Positions 1-8,718 of a stretch of 64,000 nucleotides of DNA are shown here, piece after piece. The stretch is from Caldilineaceae bacterium (lineage in GTDB: Bacteria > Chloroflexota > Anaerolineae > Caldilineales > Caldilineaceae), in contig JADLDO010000054.1 of NCBI GenBank assembly GCA_020846635.1, forward strand, positions 186,001-250,000, in the 5' to 3' direction. The notes under the pieces were generated by a model. That model made no database searches. It was given only the letters and a program-made list of their open reading frames with translations, and was not told where the DNA came from. The translations under genes and the position numbers were made by a program. How positions within the stretch are numbered: the first letter of the stretch is position 1; each line of letters starts with the position of its first letter.

Positions 1-957
1 CGCCGCCATATCCAAAAGCCGCTGGCGATTGGCTTCCGCGATACTCTGGCTATCTGTCTCCTCCTGGGGCAGAAAGACCAGTTCACCCGCGCGCGCCGCC
101 ACCACCGCGGCCACACTCGCCGGAGTCGCCAAACGCACATAGCCGCCACCCGCCTTCATGCACGCCAGCGCGCTAAAATAGGGTGCGCCATAATAGGAAC
201 CGGCCCCCGCCACAAAAAGCGTGTCGCCAAAGGTCCCTTTATGTCCCTGCACCGCGCGCGATGGCAGCGTCACCGGATCGTTGGTCGCCATTTGCAGCCC
301 ATCATCAGCATAGAGTCCCGGCGCAAACCCAATGTGCGAAACCCACAAGCGCCCTCCTTGCCCATAGCCCGGATAGAGCAGATTGCCCGCCTTCGGCAAC
401 CCAAACGTAATGGTATGCGCCGCCTGCACCGCCACGCCCATGACCTGCCCCGTATCGCCGTTGACACCCGACGCAATATCCAGGCTCACCACAGGCTTAT
501 GGCTGGTATTCACAGCAGCAATCACCTCAGCAAAAAGCCCTTCGACCGCGCGTGAAATTCCAGTCCCCAATAGCCCATCCACCACACCATCGCTCGCAGC
601 CAATTCGACTAAGATTGGGTCAACTGTCGAGGGCTGGATCAGCGGCAAACGCAGCGCCCGCACCATCACCAAATTCGCGGCTGCCGCTTCGCCAAAGCGC
701 GCCGGATCACCCAGCAGCACGACTATGACCTGCGCGCCGCGGCTATGCAGTTGGCGCGCAACCACCAACCCATCCCCCCCATTGTTGCCAACCCCGCACA
801 GAACCAGCCAACGCTGCCCGCGCACCGCATAATGATCGACAATCACCTGCACAGCAGCAAGCCCAGCATTCTCCATCAGCAGCAGTTCAGGAATCCCATC
901 TTCATCAATCGCCTTGCGATCCATCCCCCGCATTTGGGCGACGCTGCTCACTTTCAT
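1..957 (-). CDS. nnrE/nnrD (nnr): Bifunctional NAD(P)H-hydrate epimerase/dehydratase, C-terminus cut by window edge
   Basis: The enzyme repairs hydrated NAD(P)H: the N-terminal epimerase interconverts R and S hydrates and the C-terminal dehydratase uses ADP or ATP to restore NAD(P)H. The reverse-strand frame is open from ATG at 957 to base 1 (319 codons, no stop). The N-terminal YjeF_N domain covers about residues 1-215 and shows the GVGNNGGDG loop near residue 55. The dehydratase (carbohydrate-kinase-like) domain begins near residue 235 with QGHKGTFGDTLFVAGA. AGGGGA lies 7-8 bases before the ATG and supports this start. The fusion order is the usual bacterial one. The C-terminal part and its catalytic Asp lie outside the window, so completeness cannot be judged. 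It is divergent from the oxidoreductase gene at 1196. Confidence 0.93.
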   Translation of the reverse strand, partial: MKVSSVAQMRGMDRKAIDEDGIPELLLMENAGLAAVQVIVDHYAVRGQRWLVLCGVGNNGGDGLVVARQLHSRGAQVIVVLLGDPARFGEAAAANLVMVRALRLPLIQPSTVDPILVELAASDGVVDGLLGTGISRAVEGLFAEVIAAVNTSHKPVVSLDIASGVNGDTGQVMGVAVQAAHTITFGLPKAGNLLYPGYGQGGRLWVSHIGFAPGLYADDGLQMATNDPVTLPSRAVQGHKGTFGDTLFVAGAGSYYGAPYFSALACMKAGGGYVRLATPASVAAVVAARAGELVFLPQEETDSQSIAEANRQRLLDMAA

Positions 958-1195
958 GGCACAATCCCCTATCCAGTACTCTGCTATCAAATAGCCCTAA
1001 CAAACAGATCATCAAGTTGCATAGCACACACTGTCAGTGCAATTTCTTGCCGAACAGACCATCAGCCTACAGGGCCAAAGTTGCCCCGCACCCAGCACGA
1101 GTTTACAATGGCCTAGCAACAAGCATCCAAGTGCGCCACGACTGCACACTATTTATCCGCGCCACCTATCCGCGCTATCATCAAGGAGCTATATC

Positions 1196-2197
1196 ATGCC
1201 CGATACCATCCGTTGGGGCCTACTTTCCACAGCGCGTATCAATGACGCGCTCATCGGCCCCATTCAGAAATCCCCACGCAGTGAACTCTATGGCGTTGCC
1301 AGCCGCGACAGAGACAAAGCCCAGAGCTACGCCCTTGAAAAGAAGATTGAGCACGCCTATGACAGTTATGAGGATATGCTGGCAGACCCGGCCATAGACG
1401 CCGTTTATATCTCGCTGCCGAACTCATTGCACTGTGAATGGGCTGTGAAAGCTGCCGAGGCGGGCAAGCATATTCTATGCGAGAAGCCAATGGCTGTCAC
1501 CCTGGACGAGTTTGACCGCATGGCTGCCGCGGCGGCTGCCAGCAATGTCACCCTCTTTGAAGCGTTCATGTATCTCCATCACCCGCAGACGCTCCACGCC
1601 CAGCAGCTTATCCGCGAGGGCAAACTGGGCGCGGTACAGTCAGTGCAAAGCTGGTTCCATTTCTATTTGCCGCCCGAACGCAGCACCAATATCCGCCTCA
1701 ATGCCGGCCTCTCTGGCGGCTCCTTGTGGGATGTCGGTGTCTATCCCAACAGTCTTGCCATTACGATGATCGGACAAGGCGCGCCAAACTCCGTGTGGGC
1801 CAGCCAGATCGTCGGCGAGTCCGGTGTCGATGTTGCCATGCGCGGACAACTGCTTTTTGATAACAATGTCGTGGCGCAGATCTCGTCGGGTTTTCGTACC
1901 CCCTTCCGCGAAGGGGCCTTTATCGTGGGCGATGCGGGTATCCTCCACATCCCCGAACCGTGGAAGCCAGGGCTGACCGGGCGCGACAGCGTTATGACCC
2001 TCACCCACCGTGATGGCAGTGTAGAATCCATCACCACGCCAGCCATCGATCCCTATCTATGTGAGGTGCAGGCGATGGAAGCGTGCATCCTGGATGGAGC
2101 CGCGCCGGTGATCTCCCTAGCACAAAGCCGTGAATTTCTGCGCAGCGTCCTCGCCCATTATGAATCCGCCGCGAGCGGGCAGATTATCAAGCTCTGA
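1196..2197 (+). CDS. Gfo/Idh/MocA family oxidoreductase
   Basis: A 333-residue NAD(P)-dependent oxidoreductase of the Gfo/Idh/MocA family, which acts on sugars, inositols or trans-dihydrodiols; the substrate is not predictable. The N-terminal Rossmann fold carries GLLSTARIN in place of the classic GxGxxG loop, a variant seen in the dihydrodiol dehydrogenase-like branch. CEKP at residues 95-98 supplies the conserved lysine. The ATG at 1196 is chosen over an upstream in-frame start at 1037 because AAGGAG lies 7 bases before it, whereas the extra 53 codons show no conserved feature. The gene stands alone on the plus strand, divergent from the hydrate-repair gene, and its 3' end faces a strong hairpin at 2231-2260. 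Confidence 0.9.
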   Translation: MPDTIRWGLLSTARINDALIGPIQKSPRSELYGVASRDRDKAQSYALEKKIEHAYDSYEDMLADPAIDAVYISLPNSLHCEWAVKAAEAGKHILCEKPMAVTLDEFDRMAAAAAASNVTLFEAFMYLHHPQTLHAQQLIREGKLGAVQSVQSWFHFYLPPERSTNIRLNAGLSGGSLWDVGVYPNSLAITMIGQGAPNSVWASQIVGESGVDVAMRGQLLFDNNVVAQISSGFRTPFREGAFIVGDAGILHIPEPWKPGLTGRDSVMTLTHRDGSVESITTPAIDPYLCEVQAMEACILDGAAPVISLAQSREFLRSVLAHYESAASGQIIKL

Positions 2198-2225
2198 CCC
2201 TCAGCCGCGTCACAACCCACGCAGG

Positions 2226-2260
2226 AAAAATTACCGCCGGACCTTGAGGTCCGGCGGTAA
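2226..2260 (-). terminator. Rho-independent terminator of the LPXTG protein gene
   Basis: A perfect 14-bp inverted repeat (ttaccgccggacct, 2-base centre, exact complement) spans 2231-2260. On the minus strand it is followed by TTTTT (bases 2230-2226) and lies about 50 bases after the stop codon at 2309. It sits between convergent genes and probably also blocks read-through from the plus-strand oxidoreductase gene. Confidence 0.88.
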
Positions 2261-2308
2261 TGGTATAGCACCTAGCATGATCTCTTCTAGGAATGCGCGT
2301 CTACTCTG

Positions 2309-4660
2309 TTACTCCCGTCGCCGCCGGATCGAAATGCCACCCGCCAACGCGGCCACCACAGCCATCACAACCGCAAAGATACTTGCAACGGGCATCGGAG
2401 CCCCTGTGTTGGGCAAGCTGGCAGGTGCGCCCTTTTCGCCACTGGCGGCTTCTGCCGGTTCTTCCATAGCTTCCTCAGTCGCTGCAGCCGTTGGTTCGCC
2501 CATAGCTTCTTCGGTTGCTTCTTCCGTTGCAACCGCAGTGGCCTCAGCAGTAGGCTCGGCTGTTGCTTCCTCGGTCGTCTCAGCCGTTGGCTCTTCTGTA
2601 GCCTCTACGGTCGCTTCCTCAGTGGCTTCGGCTGTCGGTTCTTCCGTAGCTTCCTCAGTAGCCTCTTCGGTTGCTACCGCAGTGGCTTGTGCCAAAACGG
2701 TGAACGGAACCATAACGATTTCATCACCTTCTTGCACAGGCACATCGGGACCCGGGAACTCATAGACACCCTGGACACCCGCATCGACATGCAACATTGC
2801 CCACAAAGTAGCGCCAGCCTCAACGGGTTCGTCGAGCATGATGATCACATTCTCAGTCGTACCCGCCGCCACCGCAGTCTGTCCCAGCACAGCGCCAGGT
2901 CTGCCATCGGCGTCAGCGTGGATCACCATCCAGCCATCTTGCGAAGCCACGACCGTACCGACCGTCACCTGCGTACCATCCGACTCTTGGTCAGCAGCTT
3001 CTACACTAGCCGTACCTTCTTCGGCTGCCACGGCTGTTGGTTCTTCCGTCGGCTCTTCGGTAGCTTCCTCAGTTGGCTCAACAGTAGGCTCTTCTGTGGC
3101 ATCTTCAGTTGGTTCCGCGGTGGCTTCCTCAGTTGGCTCAGCCGTAGCCTCTTCTGTAGGCACAGGTGTGGCCTCCGCGGTTGGCTCCTCAGTCGCCTCA
3201 GCCGTAGGTTCTTCCGTGGCTTCAGGCGTGGCTTCCTCCGTTGGTTCTTCAGTCGCCTCTTCAGTTGGTACAGGTGTAGCTGCCTGCGCGGCTTCGACGG
3301 TAGCTTCTTCAGTTGGTTCTTCGGTCGCCTCTTCCGTAGCCTCAGGTGTAGCTTCTTCCGTCGGCTCCTCAGTCGCCTCTTCGGTGGCTTCCTCGGTTGC
3401 CTCAGCAGTAGGCTCCTCAGTCGCCTCCTCGGTCGGTTCCTCAGTGGCTTCCTCGGTCGCCTCGGCAGTGGCTTCTTCCGTGGCTTCCTCAGTGGCCTCT
3501 TCAGTAGGCTCGGCAGTTGCGGCGGGTGCTAGATAAGTCTGCCCTGCGCCAACACCCTCATACATCACCACAGCACCAGAGCCAGGCGCGCCCACACCAT
3601 TAATGGTGATATAGGCGTTGCCGTCGGCATCAAAGTCAATGGAGGTCGGGAAGGAGAGCCCCTCAACAACGGGAACGGATTCCTCGCCTTCAGAGATCTT
3701 GATGATCGCACCGCTGTTGGGCGTGGGTCCTTGATCGGTAAAGACCCCAAACTGCACTGCATAGAACTCACCATCCGGCCCGCGCCGGATGTCGGTCAGC
3801 ATCGTCAGGTTGGTGGCATAGTCCGAACGCGCCCCCCCTGGCGTCACCTTCACAACACTGGCAGAACCAGGCACAAAGGGCGCGCCGCTCAGCAGCGACA
3901 CATAGGCATTGCCCTCATCATCAAAAGCAACCCCCGTTGGCACAGGGTCGGTCAGCATCTCTCCCCCACGGTTCGGGTTGGGAAAGACACCAGGAATCGC
4001 CGGAAAGGTCGTTACCAATTCCACAACCGACGAATTCGGATCAATGCGCAGCAATGTATTGGCGGCAGCATCGGCTACCCACAGTTTGCCGTCGGGACCG
4101 GCAGCAATGCCATAGGGGTGCGATTCAAGAATTGTATTGTCGGGATTCATGCGCTTCTCGATGCGCCAGGTCGGAGCCACCTGCTCCAACGTCCCATCAG
4201 CACCGAGTTTAAGCACCGCGGCTGTATTTTCAATCGTCGGGCCAGGATTTTCTGCACCGTCGCCAAGCCAACCGCCGCTGGTGACATACAACTCATCGTT
4301 GAGCAGTGCTAGCTTTGCACCGCCCGTGGCTTCTTCGCCGACAAAAACCGAGGGTAACGTCGCCACATCCGTCTGCGTCCCGTCGGGATCGATACGCACA
4401 ATGCGCGCGCTATCCCCATAGGTAGCGGTGGATGGCTCACCCGAAGCGGGATCGATCATTTCGATCTCTGTATCGCCCCCCACACCAGAATCGACGACCC
4501 AAATATTGCCGCTCTCATCAACGAGAATACCTTGGGGCGCATTGAAGCCTTCAGCAATGATCGTTCCCCCTTCCTGTGCCACGACCGTAGCGGCTGGCAA
4601 CGCCAACGCCGTAATCAGGGCCACAAGGAGAAGCAACGCCTTGCCTGGTCGCTTGGTCAT
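2309..4660 (-). CDS. Wall-anchored ScyD/ScyE-like beta-propeller protein with TEE(A/P) repeats and LPNTG tail
   Basis: A 783-residue exported protein. Residues 1-29 are a signal peptide (basic start, Leu/Ala core, end VVAQ). Residues 30-375 form an NHL/ScyD-type propeller with repeats such as ILVDESGNIWVVDSG and GIAAGPDGKLWVADA. Residues about 377-540 and 657-735 are low-complexity TEEATEEPTEE repeats, probably an extended stalk. Between them, residues 550-655 form a beta domain like the DUF7282 type, with DGWMVIHADADGRPGAVLG. The tail has LPNTG at 749-753, a hydrophobic helix and RRRRE, the layout of a sortase signal. ATG 4660 follows GGAGA by 6 bases; the longer frame to 4768 lacks support. 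Function is unknown: ScyD/ScyE proteins sit with scytonemin genes in cyanobacteria, but no such genes are near. No sortase gene lies in the window. Confidence 0.85.
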   Translation of the reverse strand: MTKRPGKALLLLVALITALALPAATVVAQEGGTIIAEGFNAPQGILVDESGNIWVVDSGVGGDTEIEMIDPASGEPSTATYGDSARIVRIDPDGTQTDVATLPSVFVGEEATGGAKLALLNDELYVTSGGWLGDGAENPGPTIENTAAVLKLGADGTLEQVAPTWRIEKRMNPDNTILESHPYGIAAGPDGKLWVADAAANTLLRIDPNSSVVELVTTFPAIPGVFPNPNRGGEMLTDPVPTGVAFDDEGNAYVSLLSGAPFVPGSASVVKVTPGGARSDYATNLTMLTDIRRGPDGEFYAVQFGVFTDQGPTPNSGAIIKISEGEESVPVVEGLSFPTSIDFDADGNAYITINGVGAPGSGAVVMYEGVGAGQTYLAPAATAEPTEEATEEATEEATAEATEEATEEPTEEATEEPTAEATEEATEEATEEPTEEATPEATEEATEEPTEEATVEAAQAATPVPTEEATEEPTEEATPEATEEPTAEATEEPTAEATPVPTEEATAEPTEEATAEPTEDATEEPTVEPTEEATEEPTEEPTAVAAEEGTASVEAADQESDGTQVTVGTVVASQDGWMVIHADADGRPGAVLGQTAVAAGTTENVIIMLDEPVEAGATLWAMLHVDAGVQGVYEFPGPDVPVQEGDEIVMVPFTVLAQATAVATEEATEEATEEPTAEATEEATVEATEEPTAETTEEATAEPTAEATAVATEEATEEAMGEPTAAATEEAMEEPAEAASGEKGAPASLPNTGAPMPVASIFAVVMAVVAALAGGISIRRRRE
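2455..3530 (-). repeat. Two blocks of degenerate codon repeats encoding TEEATEEPTEE
   Basis: Blocks at about 2455-2692 and 3035-3530 contain tandem six- to twelve-base units built from Thr, Glu, Ala and Pro codons. Third positions vary (gcttcctcagtc, gcttcttccgtt and so on), so the protein repeat is conserved better than the DNA. This points to selection at protein level and to old rather than recent expansion. The blocks lie wholly inside the LPXTG protein gene and generate long open frames on the opposite strand that are artefacts. Confidence 0.9.
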
Positions 4661-4806
4661 ACCAGTTCTCCTTCTCTTGAGTGCTAAATGGAAATGAATG
4701 AATGAAGCCGTTTGAAAACTGGGTCTATTTGCAGCCGGAAAGCCTTTTGATGCTACCTCCCTTCGCAACTCGCCCTACTCACGGCTACAGGATAATGGCT
4801 ACCTTG

Positions 4807-5415
4807 CTACTGCGCGGCCAGAAATGCAACCAGCGCATCTAGAGATGACAAATCAAGATGGGCATAGACTGGCATCCTGTGTGATGTAGCCGCATAGCCC
4901 GGTACAATATAAAGTTGGGGATCGACAATGCTCTCACGAATATAAGCTGTTGCAGTCGTCGCAGCTCCGTGATAGCTCTCATCCTGAATCCGTTCATTGG
5001 CAGTGGCCCCCATGCCGTTATGAACAGGGCCAAAGGTGCCACGTGTTTCTGCTGAATCCAATGTATGACACACGCCGCAATATTGCGCCCGGTAAACGGC
5101 CAACCCCTCTGCCAACAGCGCAGGGTCAGCAACAACCGGTACTTCAGGCGGTGCGAACGAAGTAGAGACGCTAGGACTCACAGCTTCGCTCTCGGTAAGC
5201 GTCACTGTCTCCGTCACGGTCCCTACTCCTGTGCCAACTGCAGTGACAACTTCCGTGGCAATTACAGTATCCGTAACAGGTTCACTCTCTTCAACGACTT
5301 CCCCGTTAGAAGATGCTGTCGTTGCTGAGACCGGCTGCACCGGCTGGCAGCCACTTATCGCCAAGCCCAATACAAACAAAAATCCCACATAGAGCACGCG
5401 GGGCCGTACACTCAT
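4807..5415 (-). CDS. Lipoprotein c-type cytochrome, single heme
   Basis: A 202-residue exported electron carrier. The N-terminus is a signal peptide ending in lipobox LAISGC with lipidated Cys at 23, so the protein is expected to be anchored to the outer face of the membrane. A flexible Thr/Val/Glu-rich linker follows (residues 25-95). The C-terminal domain (96-202) has heme motif CGVCH at 113-117 and a likely axial Met at 181 in SHRMPVY, the layout of cytochrome c class I. It would pass electrons among membrane respiratory complexes; the partner is unknown. A promoter is seen at 5531-5560, leaving a leader of about 108 bases. The wall protein gene lies 146 bases downstream with its own ribosome binding site. 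Confidence 0.85.
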   Translation of the reverse strand: MSVRPRVLYVGFLFVLGLAISGCQPVQPVSATTASSNGEVVEESEPVTDTVIATEVVTAVGTGVGTVTETVTLTESEAVSPSVSTSFAPPEVPVVADPALLAEGLAVYRAQYCGVCHTLDSAETRGTFGPVHNGMGATANERIQDESYHGAATTATAYIRESIVDPQLYIVPGYAATSHRMPVYAHLDLSSLDALVAFLAAQ

Positions 5416-5530
5416 GGTTCTTAGGTTCCTCTAGACGACATGGCGCTGTTGTTCTTATCTCTCAGGTGAATATGAATCGCTGATGATGAGCAGATAAAGG
5501 CATGGATGAAGGTCGCCATCCAACAAACAG

Positions 5531-5560
5531 ATTATACGCTTTTTCAGCGGAGAATGTAAA
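5531..5560 (-). promoter_or_regulatory. Sigma-70 promoter of the cytochrome c gene
   Basis: On the minus strand TTTACA (5560-5555), an 18-base spacer and TATAAT (5536-5531). The predicted transcription start is near 5524. The rest of the 229-base gap (5416-5644) shows no gene. Confidence 0.7.
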
Positions 5561-5644
5561 ACTCCCCACAATGAATCACTCTACGGCTTACTGAGTCGTC
5601 AACCAATAGCAATCGATCATGCGTGCCATCCTATGTGGATAGGC

Positions 5645-6121
5645 TCACGCGCTTTTGCCGTCCGTATGCTGCTGCTCCCAAAGCTGCCGCGTCACCTGGG
5701 CATGGCCCACATGCTCGGCCAAATGCGCCAGCGCATGCAGTAAACTAAATGCCGCCGTAACATTGCCATTGCGCGAGGCGGCAAAATGCTCCTGTTCGAG
5801 GTCTGCCAGGGTCAGCTCGGACAAGACCCCGCGCACATACTCCTGCAGCGACGCCAAACGCTGGCGCAACTGTGCGGCGTCTCCGCCCGTCGTCTGAAAC
5901 TCGCGCTCACGCACGCGCCCCGACGGATCACCCGCCACGACATCCCCGACCCAATAGCGCGTCGAGCCAACTGCGTGGGTAGCCAGCACCGTCAGCGAAT
6001 TCAGCTCCGGCCCCGGTGACCAATCCAACGCAGCCTGTGGCAAACCGTCCAACACGGCGTCAAAGTCTCGAATGAGTTCCCGCAATCGCTGCTCATAGGC
6101 GGCAAAAATGGCTTCCATCAT
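5645..6121 (-). CDS. DinB family protein (four-helix metal-binding fold)
   Basis: A 158-residue protein of the DinB/DUF664 superfamily, whose members are four-helix bundles binding a metal with three His; several act as thiol transferases or thiol-dependent isomerases, others are unassigned. Histidines in ATHAVGSTRYW near residue 49 and in HALAHLAEHVGHAQ near residue 135 fit the metal triad. The C-terminal helix with GHAQVTRQLW is typical. AAGGAGAGAG stands right before two tandem ATG codons (6121, 6118). It is the last gene of the long minus-strand directon, 52 bases after the decarboxylase gene. The specific reaction is not predictable. Confidence 0.75.
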   Translation of the reverse strand: MMEAIFAAYEQRLRELIRDFDAVLDGLPQAALDWSPGPELNSLTVLATHAVGSTRYWVGDVVAGDPSGRVREREFQTTGGDAAQLRQRLASLQEYVRGVLSELTLADLEQEHFAASRNGNVTAAFSLLHALAHLAEHVGHAQVTRQLWEQQHTDGKSA

Positions 6122-6135
6122 CTCTCTCCTTGACT

Positions 6136-6164
6136 CTATCTCGAATGACCCTATCTCGAATGAC
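6136..6164. repeat. Two-copy 15-bp tandem repeat
   Basis: ctatctcgaatgac occurs at 6136-6149 and again at 6151-6164, between the PLP decarboxylase and DinB genes. Probably a small local duplication; no role is suggested. Confidence 0.8.
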
Positions 6165-6173
6165 GATCACGGC

Positions 6174-7640
6174 TCACACGACCAGTTGAGCAGCCGTCTC
6201 TTGAATGTGCTGCCATGCCTGCGCGACATGGTGCGCCTCGGTATGCGTCTGCCCAATACTCATACGCAACGTAAACTTATTATCTAGCTTTGTATGGCTC
6301 AGGTAGAGCGCACCGCTGGCGTTGAGTCGCTCAAGCAGTACTTGATTGAACGCATCCCCAGCCTGATGCCTAAAGCAGACCAGATTGAGCGGCGAGGGCG
6401 CGGCCACTTCAAAGTCACTGCTGGCCTCAACCCAACGTGCAAAATCCTGTGCCAGTTGCACATGGCGGCGAATATGATGGCGCAATCCCTCAACCCCATA
6501 GTGACGGATGACAAACCAAAGCTTGAGGCTGCGAAAACGCCGCCCCAACGAAACCTGCCAGTCACGATAGTCGATCACCGCGCCCGATTCGGTGGCCTGA
6601 TTACGCAGATATTCGGGCAAAATCGAAAGCGCGTCGATTAACGCCTTGCGCTCTGCCACATAAAAACAGTCGCAGTCGAAATTCGTGAACATCCACTTAT
6701 GTGGATTGAAGCAGTAGGAGTCCGCCAATTCCAATCCCTCCTGAATATAGCGAAACTCAGGACAGATGGCGGCTGTGCCTGCCATCGCCGCATCCACATG
6801 CAGCCAGACATTTTCTCGGCGACAGAGAGCGCCAATCGCAGGCAAAGGATCAAGCGCATTCGAAGAAGTCGTGCCCACCGTCGCCGCAACAAAACAAGGA
6901 ATCAGTCCCGCCGCGCGATCCGCTTCAATCCGGCGCGTCAACAGATCGGGGCGCATGGCATAATGCTCATCCACGTCAATCAGCCGTAGATTCTCACTGC
7001 CCAAACCAGCGATTTTCACTGCCTTTTCTATTGAGGAATGGGCCTGGGTCGAGGCGTAGGCGACCAAACGCCCATCACAGCCGCGCGCATTGCTGGCAAG
7101 GCCGGTTGCGCGTTCGCGTGCCGCCAACAAGGCACAGAGCGCGGCACTGCTGGCGGATTCCTGGATGACGCCGCCACCGCTCCCCGTAGAATAAAACGTG
7201 GGTGGCAAATCAAGCATCTGCGCCACCCAATCCAATACATGCGTCTCCAATTCAGTACAGGCCGGCGAGGTCGCCCAGAGCATCCCCTGTACCCCCAGGC
7301 CCGCGGCCAACAGTTCGCCCAACACAGATGGCCCAGAGTTATTGGCCGGGAAAAAGGCAAAAAAGTTAGGGGATTGCCAGTGCGTCACACCGGGGAGAAT
7401 GATCTTCTCCACATCGGCCATCATCGCCGCAAAGGATTCACCTGTGGCGGGTGGAGAGGGCGGCAATTGGCCGCGCACATCGCCCAGTGCAACCTGCGAA
7501 AGCACCGGCAGTTGATCGACTCGTTCGTAATATTGGGCGATCCATTCCACCAGTTCATGACCATGCTGGCGAAACTCATCCGGCGTCATATGATAGCCCG
7601 GCACATCAACTGTGCTATGAATCACTTCTCGACTCTCCAT
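6174..7640 (-). CDS. Pyridoxal-phosphate-dependent amino acid decarboxylase (aromatic amino acid decarboxylase-like)
   Basis: A 488-residue group II PLP decarboxylase, a family that turns Trp, Tyr/Dopa, Glu or related amino acids into amines. The PLP-binding lysine is K315 in FNPHKWMFTN, the cofactor Asp is in HVDAAMAG (281-288), and the Ser/His region STQAHSSIEKA lies at 197-207. The N-terminal swap segment with THWQSPNFFAFFPAN (86-100) is characteristic of the aromatic-L-amino-acid/tryptophan decarboxylase branch. ATG 7640 has GAGGAAGG 8 bases upstream; the longer frame uses GTG 7664 without a site. The gene is 42 bases after the APH-fold kinase gene and probably shares its transcript. Substrate remains open. 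Confidence 0.88.
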   Translation of the reverse strand: MESREVIHSTVDVPGYHMTPDEFRQHGHELVEWIAQYYERVDQLPVLSQVALGDVRGQLPPSPPATGESFAAMMADVEKIILPGVTHWQSPNFFAFFPANNSGPSVLGELLAAGLGVQGMLWATSPACTELETHVLDWVAQMLDLPPTFYSTGSGGGVIQESASSAALCALLAARERATGLASNARGCDGRLVAYASTQAHSSIEKAVKIAGLGSENLRLIDVDEHYAMRPDLLTRRIEADRAAGLIPCFVAATVGTTSSNALDPLPAIGALCRRENVWLHVDAAMAGTAAICPEFRYIQEGLELADSYCFNPHKWMFTNFDCDCFYVAERKALIDALSILPEYLRNQATESGAVIDYRDWQVSLGRRFRSLKLWFVIRHYGVEGLRHHIRRHVQLAQDFARWVEASSDFEVAAPSPLNLVCFRHQAGDAFNQVLLERLNASGALYLSHTKLDNKFTLRMSIGQTHTEAHHVAQAWQHIQETAAQLVV

Positions 7641-7682
7641 CTCCCCAGCCTTCCTCAATCCCACCCCCAGAGCGCCGTCCGC

Positions 7683-8714
7683 TTACAGATGTTCAGCCAA
7701 CAACTCCTCCAGTTCAGCCAAAGGGGTCGCCGTTAGGGAAAGCCACTGCTTGTAGACAAGCGCAATGCGCGCAAGGCGGCTGCTCATGATGGCCTCAGCG
7801 CCCGGACGCATCCCCAGCGAATCCGCACCATAGCGCATCGACACCAGCACCGACACCAGTCGCTTGGCACAAGCCGCGGCTAAAAAGAAGTTCAATTCCT
7901 CTTGAATAGCCGCCTCATCCCACCCGCGCAACGCCAGATAACCGGCCCGCACCGCCGCCGCGGTTTCTGGGTCACGCTCCGAAGCCAGCAGCACCAGCGT
8001 CCACGCCAGATCAAAGCGCACATCCGTTGCCTGCAACTGCGTCCAGTCGATCACCCACGCTTGGTCTGACGGATCAACCAATATATTCTCATGGTGAAAG
8101 TCCCAATGCACCAGCCCCAACGGCTGCGGCGTCACCTGCGCGCTTGCAGACTCCAACCATTTCAGCGCCGGTTCCAGCGATTCAATCGCATAGCCGCCAA
8201 TATACGACTTCCACAGCGCAAATTGATCGGCAATCTCAAGCGACTGCACCTTGTCGGCCCCAGGCAGATGGCTCCACTCCAGCCTATGCAGTGCGGCCAA
8301 CAATTCGCAGAAGCGCGCCATCGCCCGCTCGCGCACAGCCGGGTCAGGGTCACGCCAAAGCTGACCTAGCGAAACGCCTTCAATCCGCTGCATCACCAGA
8401 AAGGCTCGCCCCAATGCATCCGGCACAGGCTCGACGAGCTCCACCTGCGGCACTGGATAGCCTCCACTTACCAACAGGGTCAATGCCCGGTATTCGCCCA
8501 GAGCCTTCGGACCGGCATCCGCGCCAAAATAGAGGCGCAGGACATACTCACCCGCACGCCACGCCGGCGCTTCAAAGGCATAGACATCGCTTTCCCATCC
8601 ATTGCTCAAGCGGGTCAGGCGCGTAACCTGCACCGCTTGACCCGCCTGTGTACTCAAGTATTGAGAGAGGGACGATGACAGGACTTCTTGACCGAGCGAT
8701 GGGACATCACCCAT
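7683..8714 (-). CDS. APH-fold phosphotransferase
   Basis: A 343-residue kinase of the aminoglycoside phosphotransferase/choline kinase superfamily, which phosphorylates small hydroxylated molecules using ATP. The catalytic loop HWDFHHEN has Asp205 and Asn210; the metal-binding Asp is D223 in VIDWTQ. The N-lobe has YVLRLYFG with E74 as a possible salt-bridge partner. The superfamily includes antibiotic kinases, homoserine kinase II and sugar-amine kinases, so resistance should not be assumed. It starts 4 bases after the stop of the serine hydrolase gene, so the two are probably co-translated. Confidence 0.82.
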   Translation of the reverse strand: MGDVPSLGQEVLSSSLSQYLSTQAGQAVQVTRLTRLSNGWESDVYAFEAPAWRAGEYVLRLYFGADAGPKALGEYRALTLLVSGGYPVPQVELVEPVPDALGRAFLVMQRIEGVSLGQLWRDPDPAVRERAMARFCELLAALHRLEWSHLPGADKVQSLEIADQFALWKSYIGGYAIESLEPALKWLESASAQVTPQPLGLVHWDFHHENILVDPSDQAWVIDWTQLQATDVRFDLAWTLVLLASERDPETAAAVRAGYLALRGWDEAAIQEELNFFLAAACAKRLVSVLVSMRYGADSLGMRPGAEAIMSSRLARIALVYKQWLSLTATPLAELEELLAEHL

Positions 8715-8718
8715 TCAT

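Noticed and set aside
1037..1195. 53-codon extension of the first MocA-type gene
   Set aside because: AAGGAG just before ATG 1196 and the start of the Rossmann fold there fix the start.
2455..3530. Possible CRISPR array suggested by dense short repeats
   Set aside because: Units are 6-12 bases, continuous without unique spacers, and keep the reading frame of a protein repeat.
2130..3536. Three long plus-strand open frames with Ser/Val/Ala or Arg/Phe-rich repeats
   Set aside because: They are antisense images of the TEE(A/P) codon repeats of the LPXTG protein gene; no ribosome binding site or domain, and their composition follows the repeat.
4661..4806. Possible riboswitch in the leader of the LPXTG gene
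   Set aside because: G-rich segments and a short agccg/cggct pairing are present, but no known riboswitch consensus could be matched.
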